Shown here in pieces: positions 11,992 through 21,195 of a DNA stretch of 64,000 nt (position 1 is the stretch's first letter; each line of letters begins with the position of its first letter). A program made the translations under genes and the position numbers. The DNA is from Tausonia pullulans (Eukaryota; Basidiomycota; Tremellomycetes; Cystofilobasidiales; Mrakiaceae), in the NCBI GenBank assembly GCA_951802195.1, contig OX637622.1:248001-312000 (forward strand), in the 5' to 3' direction. The notes under the pieces are model-generated. The model searched no databases. It saw only the letters and a list, made by a program, of their open reading frames with translations, and had not been told where the DNA came from.

Positions 11992-14982
11992 ATGCCCGCC
12001 TTGCCAAGCGAGCAGCTACCTGCCGGCGCCGCGACCCCGCCTCGACTCCGGACGCCCGCCGGCTCTCGCGCCAGTTCGCCCTCGCCCTCTCGGGGTGCTA
12101 CGACAGGCAGCAGCCACGAGCTCGGCCCTCGCACACTCGACCCGGCGAGGAGAGGAGAGCGGCCCAGGTCAGCCGTCTCAACAGCGGCGACGGGCGACTA
12201 TGGGCTGGACCCTGCTAGTGCTGCTGAGGGAGGAGGCGAGCCGGGGACGAGGCGGCGTCGGCAGAAGGGCAAGACTGAGGTGAGTTGGGCCGCGCGTCGT
12301 CGATCCGTTCTCAGGGGAAGGGTGTTTCGATGATGGCATGGGCTGGGATGAGCCCACTTTGACCGGCGAAAGAGGAGAGGCCCCTTTGCCATTGCTCTTT
12401 CCTCCTCCTCTTCCCTGGTTGGGTGCGGCGGCTCTGGCTTCGTGTCCAGTGCAAGGGACCATGAACCTTGCTCGCTAGCTTCTCGCTTCAGCCCTATCAC
12501 AATGCGCACTGTCCCGAATAGACAGGCCGCCCCTGCTCCACCGTTGTCAGACATCGACCTTGTCACTCCTCCATCTTGCTTCCGGCCGTGTCTCCCCTCC
12601 CAGCTAGGACTCTTCTAGCGTACAGCAAGCTAACGTCGTCCCGTCTTTCCTCTCACTCAAGACTTTCATTTTCGTCCGGCCCCCGCCCTCGTCACGGACG
12701 CCGCTCGCAATCCAATGCCAGCTGGTCGCGCCGACGGCCGCAGCAGGGCGGACTCCCTCGGTATGTCGTCGTGTCGTCATAGCGCGTGCCAGCCAGTCCT
12801 CATCTCCGCCAGACGCTCATTGCGAACGCTTCTTCTCTGCTTGGTTACCGATCTCGTATCTCCTCCTTCACGTCCTCCAGGAATTTTCCGTCTCCTCGCG
12901 TCGCGCCTCCGCTGTGTCCACAACGCTCCTCACGGCCTCACCGAGCCAGTCGACAACGAGTCTCCACGACCCAACCCTCGGTACCGATAGCGACAATGGC
13001 GGTGGTGAAGGGCTCTCAGAGGGCCACCAGCTTTCTCGGACGGTCAGCATGCGGTCTACCGCGAGTGGAGTGTCGGCGTCGGGAAGTGTTGCGAGCTCGT
13101 CGGTGACGGCGAGCGGAATCACCAAGCGGATCGTCCCCCTTTGGAATCTCGACTTTCATGTGAGTGGGCGCACATTTCAGGCCGTTCGCGAAGGTAACAT
13201 TGACCCTTTTCTCGCTTGATGGCAGACCATGATGACGACTTGCATCGTGCGTTCTTTGCGCATGTTAGCGCGAGAGTCATCCATGTGCTGAATATGCATT
13301 TCCCCTCCCCTCCCCGCCCCGCCCTCAGACCGATGCCGGTACCGATGCCAAGCTCGTGAAGTTCCTCAAGCGCGGGATTGCCGTCTACCGCGTCGGCTTC
13401 CTCGAGCCTATCGAGAGCTGGCCGCCCATTTACAACCTCAACAATGCCTCCTCGCCCTCTGTGCTCCCCTCGCCTTCGTCCCTGAGGGACACGCTCGCCC
13501 TCCCTTCCTTCAGCTCGGATGGAATTTCTCCCTCCCGCCTCAGCCTCGACAATGTCTTCTCCCGGTCGTCGAGAGATGAAGGATCTCGTGCGGCCAATGG
13601 CGGTAACAGCAGCGCCGCATCGGTAGGCACAGAGCCCAGAAAGCCGTTCGGCCGCTTTTTCGGTGGCAGCAAAAAGAAGGAAAGCATCTCCGACTTCTCC
13701 TTCTTCAAGCCCTCGGGGTCACTCGGATCGCTCTTTGGCGGTAACAGCAACAAGGACACTACCGCCGCTAGCTCCGCCGACCGGTCGCCTTGGCCTCCGA
13801 AGAAGAATGGAAGCTCGCACCCTCCCTCTGTTGTTGTCCAGCAGCCTCCCTCGGGCAGCGGGCCCGCGAAGCCTCAGTTGTATCTCGGCCCGCCGACGTT
13901 CGGGACGTCGCCGATGGTGCGGCCTCTGCCTGGGAACGAAAAAAAGTCGTCTTTGCAGCGGCCCAGCGCCTACATGTTCGTGCTCGCGGCCTACGCTTTC
14001 TCCCATGTATCTACTGACGCCCTTGATTCTCACAGTTGGATCGTCGCCAAGTGGGCCAAGGACGATGATGGCTGGTCTTTCGCCGGCATCACTGATGCCC
14101 TCAACTCGGTCGTTGGCGGCAACGACAGCAGTTCCGCAGCCTCGTCATCTTCTGCCAGCACCGGCGGCGCAGTCGACCAATATCGCTTCGAATGGATCCG
14201 CGGACGGAACAAGCAGCAGCAGCCTTCCCGGTCTGCTCGACCCGTTCAACGAACGAGTGGCCAGCAGGCTGGGACGATGTCCCCCCAGTTTGACTCGCTC
14301 GCTCCGACGACAACGCCTACCGGCAACGGCTTTGACAACGGAGGCGCCCGATCTTATCCCTCCCCGAGCGCAAGTCGGTCGTCTCTTGCTCACTCCTCGG
14401 TCGCGAGTCCCCGCCCGAGCTTCGAATCGCGAAGAGAGGTCCTTGCAGACGTCGTCAACGGCGGTGGCAATGAGTCGTCGGCTGCTGCGACGGGGGATGA
14501 GGTGGAAGACGAGGATCCGGAGGATTCGGAGACGCCTTGGATGTGCTACGTTGTGAGGGTGTCGACTGGAGGCGTTGATACTGCCTCTGGCGGTGTCACC
14601 AGTAGCGAAAGGGTTCTCATTGGAACGTTGAGTCCGGCTCCACATCACCCGAAAGGTTTGTATCTTCGCCTCGCTTGCGGTTCGCTCCCGGATGACTGAC
14701 TCGCTCTCATCGCACCCCCAGTCGTCGCTCAGCTCAAGACGCCCTACCCACTTGCCCCGTTTCCCTTGCCTGGCATTAAGGAGATGAACTCGCTCTCGCC
14801 TGAGCAGCTCAAGGGTGCGCTCCCTCTCTCTTTCCCCTCCTTCCCCCTTTCCATTGACTGAAGCCTGTGAACTAATTTCCATAGACGTCATCTGCGCGAC
14901 GGCCATGTTCCTCCTCATGCGAGAGGAGTGGGGCGGGCTCGGCAAGAGCAAGAAGTCGGATGCGAAGAACGGAAAACGCTGA
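11992..14982 (+). CDS. Conserved Ser-rich protein of unknown function
   Basis: I do not recognise the family. Proposed exons: 11992-12279, 12662-12760, 12881-13159, a 21-nt exon 13226-13246, then 13329 onward with two more introns before the stop at 14980. The N-terminus is Ser/Pro/Arg-rich. An ordered block (KRIVPLWNLDFH, then TMMTTCITDAGTDAKLVKFL) follows, with FLEPIESWPPIYNLN next. A long Ser/Gly-rich linker leads to WIVAKWAKDDDGWSF, an acidic block and a second ordered C-terminal part (VVAQLKTPYPLAPFPLPG; DVICATAMFLLMREEWGGLG). The ordered blocks at both ends suggest a real domain interrupted by disordered insertions. A 60-nt in-frame intron (13976-14035) is possible and would join SAYI to WIVAKW. 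The 382-nt first intron is unusually long, so the 5' model is the weakest part. Confidence 0.65.
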
Positions 14983-15759
14983 TGTTGCCTGGCCCTGCTT
15001 GGCGGGCTGATTCTTAGCGCTACTCTCTTCTCGTTCTGTTCTCTTCCACCCGGTTCCCTTATTTGTCTCTCTCTCCCTCCATTATGATCTTCCTGTTCCT
15101 CTGACGACTTCACTCATGCCCTCCCCCTTTTCCGCCTCCTGTCTTTTCTTCCTTCGTCACCTTCCCCTTCCCTCCTCCTTCCCTTCCATCCATTCCATCT
15201 CCGATGCCTAGCTGGCTTCGCGACGCCCCTTACCCTGCATACTCTTTTGTCCTCCCTCGGTCCATCACCCCGTTTCGCTCTATTATTATACCTTGTCGAC
15301 CTATTAATCCTCGCTGTAACCGGGCTACCTTCTCTCCTCGGGTAGAGAACCAAGCGCGCGATCATTGGCATCATGTGAGCTAAGTTGACCAGGCAGATGC
15401 CGGCCTGGACGATCCTGGCAGGAGATGGATAGGCCTGGGTCGATTCTTTTGCTCATGCGCGCGTACCGTGAAGTTTCGAGAGACCCCCCTTTCAACATGC
15501 GCGCGCTGCACTGTCATACATCAGCCATTACCCAGAACTTTGCATGAACCCCCCCCCCCCGGTCTCTTGTGTGTCGATGAGTGTCAAAGACGCCATGGCC
15601 AACACCGTTGTTGACGCCCAATCATGCACATACCGGAAGGGTCTAACCGCGACGTGTCCTCCGATCTTCACCCATCCATCAGCCCTCGAGCAAAGGGGTA
15701 GAGCCGAATATCTCCTGGTGAATGTGTACATCCTGGGGAATAATTGAACATATCGACGC
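14983..15759. other. Intergenic, 3' flank of the 11992 gene and 5' flank of tRNA-His
   Basis: T/C-rich downstream sequence followed by unique sequence with a C14 run at about 15548. No gene, and no copy of the A-tailed repeats seen elsewhere in the window. Confidence 0.35.
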
Positions 15760-15883
15760 GATTGATTAGTCTAGGTGGTTAGGGCGTTGGCTTGTGGCGA
15801 ACCATCATCTCGCCCTTCACTGGGTGCGAGACGGAAACATCATCATAACGCCAGATACCAGGGTTCGAGTCCCTGATCGATCA
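15760..15883 (+). tRNA. tRNA-His(GTG) with a 51-nt intron
   Basis: The acceptor arms GATTGAT/ATCGATC pair in full with one G-T. The D-arm reads GTCTAGGTGGTTAGGGC, the anticodon stem is TTGGC/GCCAG, the loop begins TTGTGG with anticodon GTG at 15794-15796, and the T-arm is CAGGGTTCGAGTCCCTG. An intron of about 51 nt (15798-15848) sits at the canonical position 37/38. A TTTT terminator follows at 15901. The base before position 1 is not G, so the histidine-specific G-1 would have to be added after transcription, as is known for eukaryotic tRNA-His. Confidence 0.88.
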
Positions 15884-16389
15884 CGACTGCCTGGCAGTCT
15901 CTTTTCATCATCTGATGGATGACATGTTCTTTTTTCTTCTGTTTTTCGTTGGGTTTCATTGCTGTGTCGGGAAGGTCGAAGCAGACAGAAATCATACCGG
16001 GAGGATGTCTGGGACGATGGATCTCGCGCGCTTCGACGGTCCATCCATCACCTTCCTTCGCCAACACCCTTGCGGAGTTGCCGTGCTTGGAAGCCAGACG
16101 TCCTCGGGTCTTCCCAGTGAGGGGAACGAGCTAGCCTCTAGTAGGGTAGGTGCTTTGCTTCCCAACGCATAGGACCCAAACGCGCAAACGCTAGGACTGG
16201 AATGTGTGCGATGTGCGACTCCCGTCCTGGGCTGCACGCGCTCTCACTTGCCGGCGCTGGCCGCTGCTACCGCTGCTACCGCTGCTACCATCGATTCGGA
16301 ACTCGTCGACACGCAAGGTGTCTCGCCATCGTGTGCTACGAAGTGTATGACCCTAGAGGCCCTGAGAGACGAGGGAAACGGCCCAAAAG
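15884..16389. other. Spacer between tRNA-His and tRNA-Pro
   Basis: Unique sequence with a short CCGCTGCTA triplication near 16262-16290. Small open frames here have no intron signals or recognisable products. Confidence 0.3.
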
Positions 16390-16537
16390 GGACCCAGACC
16401 GGATTTGAACCGGGGACCTCGTCCATGATCAACCAGTCTCCTCTCTCTCGAGAGAGAAGGATGCTGGCTTACTACCCCGATACGGGGCGGGTTGCAGTCA
16501 GCCCGAAGGACGCGTGATACCACTACACCACTGGGTC
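16390..16537 (-). tRNA. tRNA-Pro(CGG) with a 76-nt intron
   Basis: On the minus strand the acceptor arms are GACCCAG/CTGGGTC, the D-arm is GTGTAGTGGTATCAC, the anticodon stem is CGTCC/GGACG and the loop TTCGGG carries anticodon CGG (complement of 16503-16505). A 76-nt intron (16501-16426) sits at position 37/38 and contains a CTCTCTCTCGAGAGAGAG palindrome. The T-arm holds GGTTCAAATCC. A TTTT run follows downstream on the minus strand. One mismatch at the base of the T-stem is the only defect. Confidence 0.85.
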
Positions 16538-16603
16538 GAGCTAGAGCCGAGAGGCTCGTGGTGCTGATGGCGTGGACCGCCGCCCGTTGGTCTACTCTCC
16601 TAT

Positions 16604-16718
16604 CTCCTCCCTCTCCCTCCCCCTCCTCCCTCTCCCTCCCCCTCCTCCCTCTCCCTCCCCCTCCTCCCTCTCCCTCCCCCTCCTCCCTCTCCCTCCCCCT
16701 CCTCCCTCTCTCTCTCTC
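16604..16718. repeat. Polypyrimidine tandem repeat, 19-bp unit, about five copies
   Basis: Unit CTCCTCCCTCTCCCTCCCC repeated head to tail, then a CTCTCTCT run. It starts 67 bp upstream of the 5' end of tRNA-Pro. A purine-rich tract (GGGGGAGGGGGA type, about 16786-16862) follows on the same strand. Confidence 0.9.
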
Positions 16719-17171
16719 GCTGCCTCTCCTCCCGCCAGCTCACCCGATAGGTCTTCAGTGCTTGGTCAAAGTACTAACGTTCGAAAGGGGAGAAAGAAGA
16801 AAGAGAGAGAAAAACAAAGGGGGAGGGGGAGGGGGAGAGGGGGGATGCAAAGAAAGAAAGAGAACGCTCGCGGTCAGCAAAAGCATGGGAAGGACAGCAC
16901 AGAGGATGGCACGTCGCCCTTTCAGCTAGCGAACGAGACGTGACGCGGCGAGTGGATGCTGAGTACAACCGGGTTGACATCGTAAGCGATGGGCGCTTGG
17001 CCAGACCGGGTCGGTCGGTCAGGCACACCTGCCGCCGCCGACGATGAGCTTGTAGACTAGACCTGCTTTGGCTTTGCGCGGGCGCGACAGAAAGCTGGCC
17101 AACTTTGAGAATCAGCGACGTGGTTGGCCAACTGGCGGTCCACACATCAAGCAGGTTTATGCTTTCACAAC
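16719..17171. other. Spacer with a polypurine tract
   Basis: Contains the G/A-rich tract at about 16786-16862 and otherwise unique sequence up to tRNA-Tyr. No gene seen. Confidence 0.35.
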
Positions 17172-17262
17172 CACCGCTTAGCTCATCTGGAAGAGCGTCA
17201 GACTGTAAAGTTACTATAAAACACTCCTCTGAAGGTATCTGGTTCGATCCCGGAAGTGGTGA
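17172..17262 (+). tRNA. tRNA-Tyr(GTA) copy 1, 18-nt intron
   Basis: Acceptor CACCGCT/AGTGGTG, D-arm GCTCATCTGGAAGAGC, anticodon stem TCAGA/TCTGA, anticodon GTA at 17205-17207, intron 17209-17226, T-arm TCTGGTTCGATCCCGGA. TTTT follows at 17266. The mature sequence is the same as copy 2 at 60446; only the intron differs. Confidence 0.93.
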
Positions 17263-17625
17263 TTACTTTTGCCTCTCCCCGGCGGGCGGCCACTTGCGTG
17301 CCATCATTCTCTGAACGCAGAAGGTGCCAGCAGGGCGGTGCAGCTGAGGGTGCTCGTGCCGGAGGGCAGGCGCACGACGCCGGATGCTTGAGTCGAAGGG
17401 CATGCATGCGCGAGGGCTCTAGGAAAGCGACCGACCTAGCGAGCCAGAGTGAACCCATCCGGGCGAGGGCAAACGGATGCGGGCTTGGCCCAAACAAGAT
17501 GGCGATAATGTAGCTGTGGGCAGGTGGGCTGCACGGCGTGCCTTCCTTGATGCACTCACCTCTTTCATTCCCGCCAGATATTTTGGGGGGGCAAACGGAA
17601 ATGTCGCATGAGAAGAAAAAAAGCT
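17263..17625. other. Spacer between tRNA-Tyr and tRNA-Gly(GCC)
   Basis: Unique sequence. Short open frames on both strands show no product I can name. Confidence 0.3.
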
Positions 17626-17712
17626 TAATGGTGCCGGGAATTGAACCCGGGCCTAGTGCATGCTGCAGATCTGCATGGCAAGCACCAATGATAGCCACTT
17701 CACCACACCATT
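17626..17712 (-). tRNA. tRNA-Gly(GCC) with a short intron
   Basis: Minus strand: acceptor AATGGTG/CACCATT, D-arm GTGAAGTGGCTATCAT, anticodon stem GGTGC/GCACT with loop TTGCCA (anticodon GCC), an intron of about 15 nt at 37/38, T-arm CCGGGTTCAATTCCCGG. A T7 run lies just downstream on the minus strand. The A-T start of the acceptor stem is unusual for glycine, so the identity rests on the anticodon. Confidence 0.82.
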
Positions 17713-17779
17713 GTCCACATCTCAGGCGTGGGCCTCAGACCGATTCACAGCCCCCAGCCACAGCTATCCACATCTCTCC

Positions 17780-17984
17780 CACTTAAATACGGACATAAAT
17801 TAATATCTTACCTTTTCTAATGGGCCTATGTCCATAACCCATCTTTTGTTTTCCTTCCATCCCTACTTTCATTTTCGCTTTCCTTCTATCTAGCTACGAA
17901 TCATCATCTCTCATAGGGTTACCTCGTTCTCTACGTATAACTCATGACTTAAATACAAAAAAAAAAATCTAAAAAAAAAAATAC
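17780..17984 (+). repeat. A-tailed dispersed repeat, copy A (long-leader type)
   Basis: Contains TTTCATTTTCGCTTTCC, CTATCTAGCTACGA, then the shared 3' block AGGGTTACCTCGTTCTCTACG and CTCATGACTTAAATAC followed by A-runs. It begins about 68 bp from the 5' end of tRNA-Gly(GCC) and points away from it. The A-rich 3' end and lack of terminal repeats suggest a short non-LTR (SINE-like) element. Inference only; no reverse transcriptase is present. Confidence 0.7.
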
Positions 17985-18248
17985 ACCATCCCGGTGGTTC
18001 GACCAACCCTCTTCCGGCCAACCACCATCCCGGTGGTTCGACCCCCCCTCTCACGGCGCCCATCACGCCGTCCGGCCAACCATCCCCAGTGGTTCGGCCA
18101 AACCTCTTCCCACGGCGCCTCGCCCGACGTTCTCGCGCTCGGTCATGTCCGCTCTCCCTCTATCTAACTACAACTCGCTATCTCTCATAGGGTTACCTCG
18201 TTCTCCACGTATAACTCATGACTTAAATACAAAAAAAAAAAAAAAAAA
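17985..18248 (+). repeat. A-tailed dispersed repeat, copy B (GGTTCGA-leader type)
   Basis: Starts with CCATCCCGGTGGTTCGACC twice, then CCAGTGGTTCGGCC, CGACGTTCTCGCGCTCGGTC, and the same 3' block as copy A ending in an A19 tail. About 230 bp match copy D at 58779 closely, 41 kb away. Confidence 0.8.
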
Positions 18249-18609
18249 CTATCCAGCCCACCATCATGGCTCAAACACGAATGGGTCCGTGTGTTTCCTT
18301 GGCTTGGGAATCGCACATCGCACCGGTTTGGTCCAAAGACGCTGCCGGTAGTGCTGCTAGCTGGTAGTGCTGCTGGCAGTGGTCCCGCCGTCTGCGATGT
18401 CATTTATCGCTCACGATCCTCATCGATCTCTGCCTCTCGCACGCCAGGCCCAGCGGCAAGTGCTGGCTCATCGGAGACTCGGCACGGGCGACCTTCAGCA
18501 ATCCTACGTACCCGGGTAGGAGTCATAGAAGGGCTGAAGCGGCGGGCAAGAGGCGCGGGCCGTCGGAACTGCGCGAATGGCGGCTGGAAATGGACACACA
18601 ACAACGGAC

Positions 18610-18681
18610 GGATGTGTCGTATAGTGGTTATTATTCAAGATTTCCATTCTTGAGACAGGTGTTCGATTCACCTCACATTCA
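18610..18681 (+). tRNA. tRNA-Gly(TCC), intronless
   Basis: Acceptor GGATGTG/CACATTC, D-arm GTATAGTGGTTATTAT, anticodon stem CAAGA/TCTTG with loop TTTCCAT (anticodon TCC), T-arm AGGTGTTCGATTCACCT. A T6 terminator follows at once. This is the only intronless tRNA gene among the seven. Confidence 0.88.
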
Positions 18682-18832
18682 AGCTTTTTTCGTCTCCCAG
18701 GCTTTGCCCTGATGAGGTGACCGACCCTTTTGGAACGTTCTGGGTAGCATCTCATCTTCTTCGTTCCTTCTCCCGTCACATGGTCCCAAGCTCCTTGTTC
18801 CGTTGTCCTTCTCTCTCTTATTGTTGCTACCT

Positions 18833-18895
18833 GTCCCACGTCTCACGTCCCACGTCCCACGTCCCACGTCCCACGTCCAACGTCCCACATCTCAC
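18833..18895. repeat. Heptamer tandem repeat, nine units of GTCCCAC
   Basis: Nine near-perfect head-to-tail copies of GTCCCAC with single-base variants (GTCTCAC, GTCCAAC, ATCTCAC). Each junction makes a CACGT core. No spacers, so it is not a CRISPR array. Confidence 0.9.
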
Positions 18896-18990
18896 ACTCT
18901 TGCCTTCTCACCCTCCCCCCTCTCGTCCCATCATGCTGCACCCCGGTGGTTCCTCCTCCTTCTCATCCTCTCCTCAGATCTCATCCTCCT

Positions 18991-19132
18991 CTCGTCCACG
19001 AAACGCTCAGTTCATCTTAGATCTTCTTCTCTTGTTCTGAACTCTGACTTCCTTTTGGACCCGACACACCTGCTCAAAACCTCGAAGGGGTTCCGCGCCA
19101 CTTCTGCCACCTCCGTTACACACCACTGACGA
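18991..19132 (+). repeat. Diverged dispersed segment, copy 1
   Basis: Shares an ordered set of words (CTCGTC, GAACTCTGACT, ACCTCGAAG, GCCAC, CCACCTCC) with 59512-59650 in the other tRNA island. Roughly two thirds of positions match by eye. Identity unknown. Confidence 0.5.
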
Positions 19133-21195
19133 CGTCTCTCTCCCGGGCCATCCTACCCTTCGACCAACCCCGATATGATGTCCTGATGGCTCATCCTTGG
19201 GGCAGTGCAGGCTCTCGAACCCGTATCACGCCGATCGACCATGGACTATATCCCACTTGCCACCCTAATAAAGAGCATTAGGGAGAACTCTTTCAATCTC
19301 GGCCGGCCCAGGGTGGACGAGGCGAGATCTCGAAGCGACTCGCAGAGGCCTGACGCTCAGTCTCAAATCACATCTTCCACAACAAGCAAACGCTGATAGA
19401 CGGCGAGAGAGCCATCGAAATCGGAAAGAAAAGAACTCGATACTGTTGTATGAGTACGCAACAGCCGTGACTAAGGTATCTTCTGCTGCGTGAATAGCTA
19501 GAGGAAATTAGTGTGAGCGTCGAGCGACATTGATCTGCGGACCGCCGTCTCCCACTTTCGCCTACCACTGATCATGACTATGAGAAGGCTGAACGCTAGC
19601 GCACACATGAGACACGAGTATGGCTCGCACTCGGGACTGTCGGCGTATCGAGGGGGTAAGCGACTCCGCAGAGGGCAGGAGATCTACTTTCCGGCTGTCA
19701 AGGGCGTTCAAGCTCAAATACAAGGGAATAGATGTGAGAGAAGAGGTAAAGCAGTGTAGCTGTAGTGGGCGTAAGCTGTAAGACTATCAAAAGGAAGAGA
19801 ATGAGCACGCCTCCCAACGTAATAACAAGTGTTCATAGACCCTAGCCTCCATCAAACGATCGCCGACCTCTCGCCTCGCGTCGAGAAGCACTGCTGATCG
19901 ATCCAGGGTGGCTTAAGGAAGCGGAACGTATGACCGTGAGCGCAAATCGCCGCACGAGCTCGAGACGAGAAAAAAACGAACGAGCGTCTGGTTCACGCCT
20001 CCTTGTTGCGGAACTGGAGGCCGGTCCTGCGGTTTCACAAGAAGGCCGACAATATCGAAATGTTATTTACAGGCAACAGGCTTGGAAGTGGATGGATCGT
20101 AGGTAAAAGCTGTCTGAACAGCGAAAATGCTCGAGAAGGATGCGATGGGAGGACGAGCATACCGATGGTATTGATTGGCTTCGGAACCCTGTGCCTCGTC
20201 TCAGCTCGCCGCCTTCCGCCCTGCCCGCTCGTTTCAGAAGCGCCTTGGCCCCGTTCCGCCTGGAGCTCTGTCTTGTCATCATTTCGGTCAAGCCTCTGCG
20301 AGAGACCAATGACCCCGCCGCCCGACTTCTCCCTTTCGCGAAGGGCCTGCAGGGTCGAAATATCAGCTGGGTCGCATATATGGGGGCGGGATGGCTTATT
20401 GAATGCGGGTATGATTGATCTTGAGCTGAACGGAAAGGTTCATGGATGGTGGTTGAGAGAGAACATGCGGCGCATCGACGAAATACCGCCTCTGCGGCCT
20501 CTCTTCTACTTGAAGCTTTCCGACAACACCTTCACGCCTGCGTCCTAGGAGTTAGCAGTTCACGAGAAGCAAGCCAGGGTGCGTGCTTGCACTGTTGAAG
20601 CAGCTATTGCTGAAAGAACTTCGAGATTGGTCACCAACAGATGTCGAGAAGCGTGCTCCGGCAGATTCACGTCAGAGGCCGCTCGACATCGACACCGACT
20701 TCGCCTACATTTTGAGTCAAATCTCAGGCACAGTCAGCATAGATTTGTGCAAGGAATGCGCGATTGCTCCGAGAAGAGCAAGTGACTCGACCTCAGGTTA
20801 AATCCATTACAAACACCCTCCTGCTTGCTTAGCAAACACCGCTCATTCAACGAGACCCAACTTCTACCAAATGACGACTGTCAGTTCGTCGCGTCCAATT
20901 CATGTCTTCTTCGCTCTTGGCCGAGGTTGCGTGTCACTGGCCCTACAAGCGGGCACCACGGGGAAGGCGCAATGTGATGCGGAGATCTCCTCCTTGGGCG
21001 GCAAATGGTCAGCAAGCACAACCCTTTCCGCCCGCCCTCCGCCATGGCGGGGTCAACCCTCTGTCATCGGAACCGGGTTCGTCGTTTGCCTTCCTCCCTC
21101 GCAGCTAAGAAACGCGAAAACGAACTCCTCCACCCGTCATCTGGTCTTCTTCCTCCCAACCATCACTTCGCACCATTTTCCTGTCCTCCAGCATC
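19133..21195. other. Gene-poor region before the oxidoreductase
   Basis: About 2 kb of mixed composition, less GC-rich than the genes. The open frame at 20003-20548 lacks intron signals and recognisable motifs. The last 300 bp are the promoter and C/T-rich leader of the next gene. Confidence 0.4.

Noticed and set aside
14145-15113. Minus-strand 322-codon frame
   Set aside because: Antisense to coding and 3' sequence of the 11992 gene, no motif, no consistent splicing.
18833-18895. Possible CRISPR-like array
   Set aside because: The nine heptamers are directly adjacent with no spacers, and the organism is eukaryotic.
20003-20548. Plus-strand 181-codon frame in the gene-poor region
   Set aside because: No family wording, no splice signals, non-biased codons; overlaps equally long minus-strand frames.
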